Source of the DNA: Lysobacteraceae bacterium NML08-0793
GTDB taxonomy: Bacteria > Pseudomonadota > Gammaproteobacteria > Xanthomonadales > Xanthomonadaceae
NCBI GenBank assembly: GCA_002798275.1
Contig: NWQR01000002.1
Coordinates: 558,001-622,000 of the forward strand
DNA length: 64,000 bases
Direction: 5' to 3'
The notes beneath the pieces were generated by a model. It did no database searches, was not told the origin of the DNA, and saw only the letters and a program-made list of their open reading frames with translations. The translations under genes and the position numbers were made by a program. Positions 36,140-43,971 of the stretch are shown here, one piece after another. The stretch's first letter is position 1. Every line of letters starts with the position of its first letter.

Positions 36140-36514
36140 TTACTTGAGTTCGACCTGGGCGCCGGCGGCTTCCAGATCCTTCTTCATCTTTTCTGCGTCT
36201 TCCTTCGACACAGCTTCCTTCACGGTCTGCGGTGCGCCTTCGACCATGTCCTTGGCTTCCTTCAGACCCAGGCCAGTGATGGCGCGGACGGCCTTAATCA
36301 CTTCAACCTTCTTATCGCCGGCAGCCTTCAGGATGACGTCGAATTCGGTCTGTTCTTCAGCCGGGCCTGCGGCAGCAACCGGACCTGCGGCCACAGCCAC
36401 CGGAGCAGCAGCGGAAACGCCGAACTTTTCTTCGATGGCCTTGACCAGTTCCATCACTTCCATCAGGTTCTTTTCGGCGATGGCGTCAACGATTTGTTCG
36501 TTGGTAAGAGACAT
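36140..36514 (-). CDS. rplL: 50S ribosomal protein L7/L12
   Basis: The 124-residue acidic protein begins [33 protein letters not shown], which is the dimerisation helix hairpin. An Ala-Pro-Gly-rich hinge spans about 35-55, and the C-terminal domain includes [29 protein letters not shown], the surface that recruits EF-Tu and EF-G. It forms the ribosomal stalk with L10. It follows rplJ by 45 bp, the usual arrangement. Confidence 0.98.
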   Translation of the reverse strand: MSLTNEQIVDAIAEKNLMEVMELVKAIEEKFGVSAAAPVAVAAGPVAAAGPAEEQTEFDVILKAAGDKKVEVIKAVRAITGLGLKEAKDMVEGAPQTVKEAVSKEDAEKMKKDLEAAGAQVELK

Positions 36515-36559
36515 GAGATTTACCTTAATTTCAAATGGGTTGTAGAACTGAAACAGCGA

Positions 36560-37084
36560 TCAGCCTTCGGCCGGCGCTTCAGCAGCAGCGGTGTCGCCAC
36601 CTTCCTTGTCGGCCACGGCCTTGACGGCACGAGCAAACATCGAGGCGGGTTCGGCCAGTACGCGAGCCAGCATGCCCAGCGCCTGTTCGAGGGTCGGCAG
36701 CGAAGCCAGCACTTCAACGTGGCTTGCCGGATATTGCTGACCACCGACTACGACAAGTTTCGGTTGCAACTTGTCATTGCCTTTGGCGAACTCCTTGATA
36801 AGACGACCGGCAGCGCCGGGTTCTTCAGTCGAGAACGCATACAGCAGCGGACCTACGAGGTCGTTTTTGGCGACTTCGAATTCCGTGCCTTCAACAGCAC
36901 GCGAAGCCAGGGTGTTCTTGATGACTTTCAAGTACACGCCGGTTTCACGCGCCTTCTTGCGCATCGCGGTCATTTGTTCGACCGTGGTGCCTGCGTATTC
37001 GGCTGCAATCAAGGAGTGCGCCTTGCCGGCGACTTCCGCCACTTCGGCAACGACGTCTTTCTTTTGGGACAGATTCAGAGCCAT
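36560..37084 (-). CDS. rplJ: 50S ribosomal protein L10
   Basis: The start [25 protein letters not shown] gives 174 residues, with CAGGAGTG upstream; a longer in-frame stretch to 37195 is leader RNA. The protein has the conserved [26 protein letters not shown] region and a C-terminal helix that binds L7/L12 dimers. In many bacteria the L10-L12 complex binds its own leader to repress translation, and the 349-bp leader upstream of this gene suits that. Confidence 0.96.
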   Translation of the reverse strand: MALNLSQKKDVVAEVAEVAGKAHSLIAAEYAGTTVEQMTAMRKKARETGVYLKVIKNTLASRAVEGTEFEVAKNDLVGPLLYAFSTEEPGAAGRLIKEFAKGNDKLQPKLVVVGGQQYPASHVEVLASLPTLEQALGMLARVLAEPASMFARAVKAVADKEGGDTAAAEAPAEG

Positions 37085-37397
37085 AAGCACTCCTGTTGGG
37101 ATTGCCGCAGACCGCTCCAGCGGCTTGCGGGACGTGTTGATGCCTTCCTTGACATCCGGGGACGATACCCCTGGTGCGCTTCTGAACCGGGACAACCCGT
37201 GAAACTTCCAGAAGGGCGACCATCTGCGCAGGATGCTGTTGCTGATTAAGCGACCCCGCTTTCACCGACGGCGATTCCGTGCCATGTCGAGCTTCCCTGC
37301 CCGTCGTCGATGTGCGCTGACCACTCCTGCGGTCTTTGATGGCTCTGCGCAAGGCGCAGCGCCTTCAAACGGGACGCGGATTCTATCCGCATCAAAA
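37085..37397 (-). promoter_or_regulatory. L10 (rplJ) leader
   Basis: This long leader between the rplA terminator hairpin and rplJ has no gene. Its position and length match the L10 leader that mediates autoregulation by the L10-L12 complex in other proteobacteria. Several GC-rich inverted segments are visible, but I did not derive a full fold, so the assignment rests on synteny. Confidence 0.5.
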
Positions 37398-37420
37398 CGC
37401 CCCGGCAAGCTGCCGGGGCG
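37398..37420 (-). terminator. Terminator or attenuator after rplA
   Basis: A perfect 10-bp GC-rich stem (CGCCCCGGCA/TGCCGGGGCG, 3-nt loop) is followed on the minus strand by TTTTG. It lies 14 bp after the rplA stop. The short T-run suggests partial termination between the rplKA and rplJL parts. Confidence 0.7.
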
Positions 37421-37433
37421 CGGTACTTCAAAA

Positions 37434-38132
37434 TTACTTCAGGTTCAGCGAGGACTGATCCACCGTGACACCCGGCCCCATGGTGGAGCTCAGCGACACT
37501 TTTTGCAGATAGGTGCCCTTGGCACTGGAAGGCTTGGCCTTGATCAGGTCAAGCAGCAGCGCGGTCAGGTTTTCCTTCAGCTTTTCGGCGTCGAAGTCGG
37601 CCTTGCCGATGGTGCAGTGGATGATGCCGGCCTTGTCGGTGCGGTAGCGCACCTGACCGGACTTGGCGTTCTTGACCGCTTCTGCCGGGTTGGCAGATAC
37701 CGTGCCTACCTTCGGGTTCGGCATCAGGCCGCGCGGACCCAGCACGGTACCGAGCTTACCAACCACGCGCATCGCGTCCGGGGTGGCAATCACCACGTCG
37801 TAGTTCAGCTCACCACCCTGCATGCGCTCGGCAAGATCATCCATACCGACGGCATCAGCACCTGCGGCCAGTGCTTCGTCAGCCTTGGCACCAGCGGGCA
37901 CGAACACAGCCACGCGCACCGACTTACCGGTGCCAGCCGGCAACACGGTCGAGCCGCGCACTTGCTGATCGGACTTGCGCGCATCAACGCCCAGACGCAC
38001 GGCCACGTCCACGGCTTCGACGAACTTGGTCTTGCTGTTGTCCTTGATGATCTTCAGAGCTTCATCAATCGGATAAGCCTTGCCCGGCTCCACGGCTTGG
38101 GCGATTGCTTTTTGTCGTTTGGTCAGTGCCAT
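37434..38132 (-). CDS. rplA: 50S ribosomal protein L1
   Basis: The 232-residue protein begins [23 protein letters not shown] and carries [23 protein letters not shown] (residues about 128-150), the L1 family signature. L1 forms the mobile L1 stalk that helps E-site tRNA leave. In E. coli, L1 represses rplK-rplA translation by binding the rplK leader. It follows rplK by 3 bp, so coupling is likely. Confidence 0.97.
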   Translation of the reverse strand: MALTKRQKAIAQAVEPGKAYPIDEALKIIKDNSKTKFVEAVDVAVRLGVDARKSDQQVRGSTVLPAGTGKSVRVAVFVPAGAKADEALAAGADAVGMDDLAERMQGGELNYDVVIATPDAMRVVGKLGTVLGPRGLMPNPKVGTVSANPAEAVKNAKSGQVRYRTDKAGIIHCTIGKADFDAEKLKENLTALLLDLIKAKPSSAKGTYLQKVSLSSTMGPGVTVDQSSLNLK

Positions 38133-38135
38133 TGC

Positions 38136-38564
38136 TTATTCCTCCACCGTCAGACCCATCGAGCGAGCCGAGCCCGCGATGGTGCGCACTGCTGCATCGA
38201 GATCGGCAGCGGTCAGATCCGGTTCCTTCGCCTTGGCGATGTCTTCCAGCTGGGCGCGGGTCACCTTGCCCACCTTCTGGGTGTTCGGACGGCTGGAGCC
38301 GGACTGGATACCCACAGCCTTCTTCAGCAGGATGGTCGCCGGCGGCGTCTTGGTGATGAAGGTGAAGGTACGGTCAGAATAGGCGGTAATGACGGTCGGA
38401 ATCGGCAGACCCGGCTCCAACTTGGCAGTTGCCGCGTTGAAGGCCTTGCAGAATTCCATGATGTTGAGGCCGCGCTGGCCAAGCGCGGGGCCGACCGGCG
38501 GCGACGGGTTGGCTTGACCCGCCTTCACCTGTAGCTTGATGTAGCCAATGACTTTCTTTGCCAC
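38136..38564 (-). CDS. rplK: 50S ribosomal protein L11
   Basis: The GTG at 38564 ([33 protein letters not shown]) gives 142 residues, with AGGAG seven to eight bases upstream; the longer frame has no support. The [22 protein letters not shown] region is the thiostrepton-binding N-terminal domain. L11 forms the GTPase-associated centre with 23S rRNA and is needed for RelA activation. It precedes rplA and follows nusG after a 255-bp gap. Confidence 0.96.
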   Translation of the reverse strand: MAKKVIGYIKLQVKAGQANPSPPVGPALGQRGLNIMEFCKAFNAATAKLEPGLPIPTVITAYSDRTFTFITKTPPATILLKKAVGIQSGSSRPNTQKVGKVTRAQLEDIAKAKEPDLTAADLDAAVRTIAGSARSMGLTVEE

Positions 38565-38819
38565 GTTGTTTTCTCCTGGAGTTTTCTCGCCTGCACACCC
38601 AAGGCTGCGGGGCTTCTCCGTTGCTTGAAACAAGGCACGTCAAGACGTGCCTACCTAAAGGAGTCCCTGAATGAATCAGCGACTCCCTGCCGACCATGAC
38701 TGGTCGGCTACGCGCCAATCCTGATGATGATTGACCCGTGTAAAACAAGCCCAGCGCTATGCCGGACTTGGCCTTGGCTGACAACACCGCTTGGTATTGT
38801 TCAGCCTTAATCAAAAGGT
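38565..38819 (-). promoter_or_regulatory. nusG-rplK intergenic region
   Basis: These 255 bp probably contain the rplK promoter and leader. An 8-bp perfect hairpin lies at 38633-38652 (AGGCACGT-CAAG-ACGTGCCT), and GGAGTC/GACTCC repeats follow near 38660-38686. In E. coli the L1 repressor binds the rplK leader. No promoter with good boxes on both sides was found, so none is assigned. Confidence 0.4.
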
Positions 38820-39401
38820 TCAGACGGCTTTTTCCACCTGGCCAAATTCCAGCTCCACTGGCGTGGAGCGACCAAAAATGAGCACCGCCACGCGGACACG
38901 GCTCTTTTCGTAATTGACTTCTTCGACCACGCCGTTGAAGTCGTTGAACGGACCATCGGTGACACGCACCATTTCGCCCGGCTCGAACAACACCTTGGGA
39001 CGCGGCTTCTCCACCCCATCCTGCACGCGCTGCAAAATGGTGTCGGCCTCACGATCACTGATGGGCAACGGTTTGTCTGCCGTCCCACCGATGAACCCCA
39101 TCACCCGCGGAGTTTCCTTGACCAAGTGCCAAGATTCGTTGTCGATGCGCGGGATGCCGTTCTCATCATGCGTGGCGATTTGCACCAACACATAGCCGGG
39201 GAAAAACTTGCGCTCGGAGCGGCGCTTCTGTCCAGCGCGCATTTCCACGACCTCTTCAGTCGGCACGATCACATCGCCAAAACGCGACTCCATTTCCATG
39301 CGCGCAATCCGGTCACGCAGCGACTGCGCCACGGTTTTTTCAAAACCAGAATAGGCATGCACCACATACCAGCGCTTGTTATTGGCCGAGCCAGATTCCA
39401 T
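38820..39401 (-). CDS. nusG: Transcription termination/antitermination factor NusG
   Basis: The ATG at 39401 ([28 protein letters not shown]) gives 193 residues with AGGA six bases upstream; an ATG two codons earlier is too close to that site. The NGN domain covers about 11-125, and the KOW motif [24 protein letters not shown] lies near 140. NusG increases RNA polymerase processivity, helps Rho, and links polymerase to S10. It follows secE by 22 bp. Confidence 0.96.
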   Translation of the reverse strand: MESGSANNKRWYVVHAYSGFEKTVAQSLRDRIARMEMESRFGDVIVPTEEVVEMRAGQKRRSERKFFPGYVLVQIATHDENGIPRIDNESWHLVKETPRVMGFIGGTADKPLPISDREADTILQRVQDGVEKPRPKVLFEPGEMVRVTDGPFNDFNGVVEEVNYEKSRVRVAVLIFGRSTPVELEFGQVEKAV

Positions 39402-39423
39402 CGTCATTCCTCAACTTGTCCAA

Positions 39424-39804
39424 TCAGCGCCACAAGAATTTGGTGAGCTGCGAAATCACCAGATCGAAACCGCCCAGCAGCAGACTGATGAACACCACCA
39501 CAATCATCACGATCCAAGTCGTACGCATGGTTTCCTGGCGAGTCGGCCAAACCACCTTGCGCAATTCAAAGCGAGTTTCGTAGAAAAACTCGCGCAGCTT
39601 CGGCCCCAGACTGGAAGTCATGAATACACCAGCGCCAGCCACCAAACCCAGCAGCACCGCGGCCACGCGCAGCCAAGTATTCCAGTCGTTTTCAAACCAG
39701 TAATACGCAAATACGCCGGCCGCCACAAGCAGACCAGCGATAACAAATTTTACGATGTCGGCAGCAGAAGTGCCGCTCTTGTCTTGGACGACCTTGGTGT
39801 TCAA
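39424..39804 (-). CDS. secE: Protein translocase subunit SecE
   Basis: The best start is the TTG at 39804 (L/M-NTKVVQDKSGTSAADIVKF), because a GAGGA site lies 9 nt upstream; an ATG three codons earlier overlaps that site. This gives 126 residues with three membrane segments (about 15-35, 42-60 and 95-120), as in gammaproteobacterial SecE. The conserved RKVVWPTRQET motif (about 83-93) precedes the last helix. SecE clamps SecY in the translocon. Longer frames run into tRNA-Trp. Confidence 0.93.
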   Translation of the reverse strand: MNTKVVQDKSGTSAADIVKFVIAGLLVAAGVFAYYWFENDWNTWLRVAAVLLGLVAGAGVFMTSSLGPKLREFFYETRFELRKVVWPTRQETMRTTWIVMIVVVFISLLLGGFDLVISQLTKFLWR

Positions 39805-39879
39805 GCCGCGCATTCCTCGGTTGAGCTTGCGGCTGCCGGAGCACTCCGCATCATTCACCCACTCCGCAACCGGAATGGT

Positions 39880-39955
<76 letters not shown>

Positions 39956-40011
39956 ACGCTTTTGACCTTACTTCAAATGGCAATGGCGGCAGATGCCGCC
40001 CTTGCCGTTTT

Positions 40012-40039
40012 GTTGCCACCCTCTCGGGAGGGCAGCAAC
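40012..40039 (-). other. Hairpin after tufB
   Basis: GTTGC and CCCTC pair with GAGGG and GCAAC around an internal two-base mismatch, eight bases after the tufB stop. As-rich sequence follows it on the minus strand, so it is probably not a terminator. It may protect the tufB mRNA 3' end after tRNA-Trp processing. Confidence 0.4.
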
Positions 40040-40046
40040 TTTATCA

Positions 40047-41237
40047 TCACTTGATGATCTTGGCGACCACGCCGGCGCCGACGGTACGGCCACCTTCACG
40101 GATGGCAAAGCGCAGACCTTCGTCCATGGCCACCGGGTTGATCAGGCTCACCGTCATCTTGACGTTGTCGCCCGGCATCACCATTTCAACGCCTTCCGGC
40201 AGCTCAACTGCACCGGTGATGTCGGTGGTGCGGAAGTAGAACTGCGGACGGTAGCCCTTGAAGAACGGGGTGTGACGGCCGCCTTCGTCCTTCGACAACA
40301 CGTACACTTCGGCTTCGAAGTCGGTGTGCGGGGTGATGCTGCCCGGCTTGGCCAGCACTTGGCCGCGCTCCACTTCGTCACGCTTGGTGCCGCGCAGCAA
40401 CAGGCCTGCGTTGTCGCCCGCCTGACCCTGATCCAGCATCTTGCGGAACATTTCCACGCCGGTCACGGTGGTCTTGGTGGTCGGGCGGATACCGACGATT
40501 TCGATTTCGTCGCCCACCTTGATCACGCCGCGTTCGATACGGCCGGTCACCACGGTGCCGCGACCGGAGATCGAGAACACGTCTTCCACCGGCATCAGGA
40601 ACGGCTTGTCCACGTCGCGTTCCGGTTCCGGGATGTAGCTGTCCAGTGCGTCCACCAGCTGCAGGATGGCCGGCACGCCGATTTCGGACTGGTCGCCTTC
40701 CAGCGCCTTCAGCGCCGAACCCTTCACGATCGGGGTGTCATCGCCCGGGAAGTCGTACTTGGAGAGCAGTTCGCGCACTTCCATTTCGACCAGCTCAAGC
40801 AGTTCAGCGTCGTCCACCATGTCGGCCTTGTTCAGGAACACGACGATGTACGGCACACCCACCTGACGGGCCAGCAGGATGTGTTCGCGGGTCTGCGGCA
40901 TCGGGCCGTCAGCGGCCGAGCACACCAGAATCGCGCCGTCCATCTGGGCTGCGCCGGTGATCATGTTCTTCACATAGTCGGCGTGCCCCGGGCAGTCCAC
41001 GTGTGCGTAGTGACGAGTCGGGGACTCGTATTCCACGTGCGCGGTGGAGATGGTGATACCGCGTGCCTTTTCTTCCGGCGCAGCGTCAATCGAGGAATAG
41101 TCCTTGAAGTCGCCACCGAAACGCTCGGCTCCGACCTTGGTCAGGGCTGCGGTCAGCGTGGTCTTGCCGTGGTCAACGTGACCGATGGTGCCGACGTTCA
41201 CGTGCGGCTTGGTGCGCTCAAACTTTTCCTTTGCCAT
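40047..41237 (-). CDS. tufB: Elongation factor Tu, copy B
   Basis: The 396-residue product appears identical to TufA, with the same G1 (GHVDHGKT), G3 and NKAD motifs. This copy lies in the classical tRNA-Tyr-Gly-Thr-tufB unit and is followed by tRNA-Trp and secE. Synonymous differences from tufA are few and unevenly placed, as expected when two copies are kept alike by gene conversion. Together the two genes supply the most abundant protein of the cell. Confidence 0.98.
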   Translation of the reverse strand: MAKEKFERTKPHVNVGTIGHVDHGKTTLTAALTKVGAERFGGDFKDYSSIDAAPEEKARGITISTAHVEYESPTRHYAHVDCPGHADYVKNMITGAAQMDGAILVCSAADGPMPQTREHILLARQVGVPYIVVFLNKADMVDDAELLELVEMEVRELLSKYDFPGDDTPIVKGSALKALEGDQSEIGVPAILQLVDALDSYIPEPERDVDKPFLMPVEDVFSISGRGTVVTGRIERGVIKVGDEIEIVGIRPTTKTTVTGVEMFRKMLDQGQAGDNAGLLLRGTKRDEVERGQVLAKPGSITPHTDFEAEVYVLSKDEGGRHTPFFKGYRPQFYFRTTDITGAVELPEGVEMVMPGDNVKMTVSLINPVAMDEGLRFAIREGGRTVGAGVVAKIIK

Positions 41238-41287
41238 TTCTCTACTCGGGTCTGGTCAGGGATGATTCGGTGATAAACCGATGAAGA

Positions 41288-41363
<76 letters not shown>

Positions 41364-41389
41364 GAATTGCGTATGGCGGGGCAATCCAA

Positions 41390-41463
<74 letters not shown>

Positions 41464-41491
41464 ACCGGGAGCTTTCATCACACCAGCAAGA

Positions 41492-41577
41492 TGGTGGAGG
41501 GAGGTGGATTCGAACCACCGAAGGCGTAAGCCAGCAGATTTACAGTCTGCCCCCGTTGGCCGCTTGGGTATCCCTCC
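41492..41577 (-). tRNA. tyrU: tRNA-Tyr (GTA anticodon)
   Basis: An 86-nt class II tRNA with a long variable arm, GGAGGGA acceptor strand, anticodon loop CTGTAAA and encoded CCA. It is the first gene of the tRNA-tufB unit, about 30 bp downstream of the predicted promoter. Confidence 0.97.
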
Positions 41578-41609
41578 GTCGTTTTTGCTGACGGGCGAAA
41601 CAGCTGGCT

Positions 41610-41638
41610 ATTCTGGCCATGTTTTATCCCGATGTCAA
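41610..41638 (-). promoter_or_regulatory. Promoter of the tRNA-tufB operon
   Basis: On the minus strand consensus TTGACA (41633-41638) is followed after 17 bp by CAGAAT (41610-41615). It lies 33 bp upstream of tRNA-Tyr. An AT-rich tract (41645-41672) just upstream may act as an UP element. Confidence 0.7.
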
Positions 41639-41672
41639 CGGGTAAACGAAAAAAATTTTTCTTTTTCTTACC

Positions 41673-42746
41673 TCAATGCGCCGGAGTACTACCCGGCTCT
41701 GGTTTTTCGCCCGTGTCTTTGACATCGCCTGGCAGGGTTTCGCCGGCATAAATCGCCACCTGCGGCGCTCCGTGCACCCCCACCCGGCCACGATACATGC
41801 CGGGGGTATTGAATACGAAGGCATAACCGCCATCGGCGGTCATCACCAGCGCACCGCCATCGCCGCCAAGCGCCACGATTTCTTCATTGATGACTTTGCC
41901 GCCTGCCTGTTGCGCGGTTTCGCCGCGATGCTCGACGCGGGCACAAATCGTGCGCGCAGCCGCTGTGCGGATATAGAACTCACCCCAGCCGGTGCCCGAT
42001 ACTGCGCACTGGCCGTCAGCCCAAGTTCCCGCGCCGATCACCGGGCTGTCGCCGACGCGGCTCCAACGCTTGTTGGTCATACCGCCGGTGGAAGTCCCGG
42101 CAGCCAGATGTCCCTGCGCATCCATCGCCACCGCGCCAACGGTGCCCACATAACGACGATATTCGGCCTCGCCATCGTGCTGTGCCTGTTTGCCTGCTTC
42201 TTCTGCCAAACGACGCTGCAATTGCTGCCAGCGTTTCTCCGTGCGAAACCACTCGGGCGCAACCAGTTGCACACCCTTTTCCTTGGCGAAGGCTTCCGCG
42301 CCCTGCCCGGTCAGCATCACATGCGGGGATTGCCTCATCACCGCCTGCGCCAAAACAATCGGGTTTTTCACCCGTGTTACACCCGCCACGGCACCCGCTT
42401 CGCGGCCATTGCCCAGCATCAGCGAGGCATCCAGCTCGTTGCGGCCTTCATGGGTGAATACCGCACCACGTCCGGCATTGAAATACGGGCTGTCTTCCAG
42501 CACCACGATGGCGGCAATCACGGCTTCTTCGGCGCTTTTTCCGGCGCGCAATACTTCTTGGCCGCGCAGCAATGCCTCTCGCAGCGCAGCGCGCGCACCG
42601 ACCTCTTCTTCCGCACTCAAATCACCCGGCGCAACACCGGCGCCGCCATGAATGATGAGTTGTGGGGTATGGCTTTGGTCGCTGTCTTGAGCCGCTGTGG
42701 TCAGCGGCAATGCCAGTAGCAACAATGCGGTCAACAGTTTGTGCAT
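41673..42746 (-). CDS. Exported isoaspartyl peptidase / L-asparaginase, Ntn hydrolase
   Basis: The start MHKLLTALLLLALPLTTAAQDSD (357 residues) has GAGGAGC six bases upstream and a clear signal peptide of about 19-20 residues. The N-terminal LIIHGGAGV motif and the autocleavage site GTVGAVAMDAQG (Thr nucleophile near residue 205) define type 2 asparaginase-like hydrolases, which split beta-aspartyl dipeptides. It follows the cyanophycinase gene by 11 bp and is probably co-transcribed. It could finish cyanophycin breakdown by cleaving beta-Asp-Arg in the periplasm. It could also act on isoaspartyl peptides generally. Confidence 0.88.
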   Translation of the reverse strand: MHKLLTALLLLALPLTTAAQDSDQSHTPQLIIHGGAGVAPGDLSAEEEVGARAALREALLRGQEVLRAGKSAEEAVIAAIVVLEDSPYFNAGRGAVFTHEGRNELDASLMLGNGREAGAVAGVTRVKNPIVLAQAVMRQSPHVMLTGQGAEAFAKEKGVQLVAPEWFRTEKRWQQLQRRLAEEAGKQAQHDGEAEYRRYVGTVGAVAMDAQGHLAAGTSTGGMTNKRWSRVGDSPVIGAGTWADGQCAVSGTGWGEFYIRTAAARTICARVEHRGETAQQAGGKVINEEIVALGGDGGALVMTADGGYAFVFNTPGMYRGRVGVHGAPQVAIYAGETLPGDVKDTGEKPEPGSTPAH

Positions 42747-42757
42747 GAAAAAGCTCC

Positions 42758-43777
42758 TCAAGGTTTCAGGGGGACGGCCGGGGTGAATTGCAACTGTCCG
42801 GCATGTAAGCTTGCCTGCGATTCAAACGCCGGGTTTTCCACTTGCCAGTAGCGGGTATCCACGCGGCTTTGTGTGCCGATGCCAGTAACCGACCAATCCC
42901 GTGCTTGCAGCGCCTTGCCGGCCACCAATTTGAATGCGCCAGGACGGAACAGCCAAGCGTAACCGCCGGTATTGCTGTAGAGCCTGCCCTGCCCAGCTTC
43001 GTCAATGCACAGCGCGGTTTGCTCATCCACGCCCAGCCCCAATAGCGGTGCCGTCCAATCACGCTCGGCAAGATGCGCCAGCATGGTCATCAGCCGCGCC
43101 TGACGTTGCCGTTCATTGAAATGACTATCGGTCAGGATGCCGCTGGAGTACAACGGCTCAAGGCGCAGAAAATCACTCACCAAGGTGATCGCCGGGGTGC
43201 GCGCATCGGCCAGTGCCGCCTGCGAGGTCAGACTGCCATTGTCCAACGCGCCATACACATGCCGTCCCTGCACCGCAAGTCCGGCGCTGGTGCCGCCCAA
43301 TGGCTTGCCTTCCGCCACATGTCGATTGATGGCCGCCTGCACTGGCGTGTCCTGCCAGAAGCGCAGATAACGCGCCTGATCGCCGCCGCCAATGAAAAGC
43401 GCATCGGCGCTTTCGATCACCGCCAGCACTTGCGGATCATAGGCGGCCCTGCGCTCATGAAATACCAGTGTCCGTACCGACTGCACTCCACCGATGCGCT
43501 GATACATCTCGCGCTGATTCTGATCCTGCATCGAGGCACGCAGCACCACGATATGCCCGTGCCCTGCGCGATCGAAAAACCAGTGGAAGGCCGCATCCGG
43601 CCAGTCGCCGCCGCCCACCAACAGCAGACCCGGCCGCACCTTGCCCGGCGTTGCCGCAGCAACATCGCCGATTTGGTAATAGTCATAACCTGCGCGTTTG
43701 CTGCCGGAAAAACTTGCGCAGCCTGTCAGCAATACGCCCAGCCACAACAGGCACTGCATGAATCTCTTGCTCATCAT
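42758..43777 (-). CDS. Lipoprotein cyanophycinase, peptidase family S51
   Basis: The proposed start MMSKRFMQCLLWLGVLLTGCASF (339 residues) gives a lipoprotein signal with lipobox LTGC; the much longer upstream frame runs into the divergent promoter region. The core contains GGGDWPDAAFHWFFDRAG, DALFIGGGDQARYLRFWQ and the serine nucleophile motif GTSAGLAVQG (Ser near residue 163), matching cyanophycinase. Such enzymes cut multi-L-arginyl-poly-L-aspartate into beta-Asp-Arg dipeptides. Family S51 also includes dipeptidase E, but this length and the GGTSAG motif favour cyanophycinase. Export means the substrate is probably outside the cytoplasm. Confidence 0.85.
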   Translation of the reverse strand: MMSKRFMQCLLWLGVLLTGCASFSGSKRAGYDYYQIGDVAAATPGKVRPGLLLVGGGDWPDAAFHWFFDRAGHGHIVVLRASMQDQNQREMYQRIGGVQSVRTLVFHERRAAYDPQVLAVIESADALFIGGGDQARYLRFWQDTPVQAAINRHVAEGKPLGGTSAGLAVQGRHVYGALDNGSLTSQAALADARTPAITLVSDFLRLEPLYSSGILTDSHFNERQRQARLMTMLAHLAERDWTAPLLGLGVDEQTALCIDEAGQGRLYSNTGGYAWLFRPGAFKLVAGKALQARDWSVTGIGTQSRVDTRYWQVENPAFESQASLHAGQLQFTPAVPLKP

Positions 43778-43971
43778 TTGTCCAAACAGCCCAGCCGGTT
43801 TTGTTTTAACACGAAAAATCCGCATCCCCAAAGCGCGTTTCATGCCGCCATGCAGCATCACAAAATGCGGCAACTCTGCTATCACTGCTGCCGTGGGCGT
43901 GGGCAACAGGGCAGTTTCAGGCATCAAGGATCCGTCTGCGCCACAACCGCCATCATTTACCGGAGGCTCCC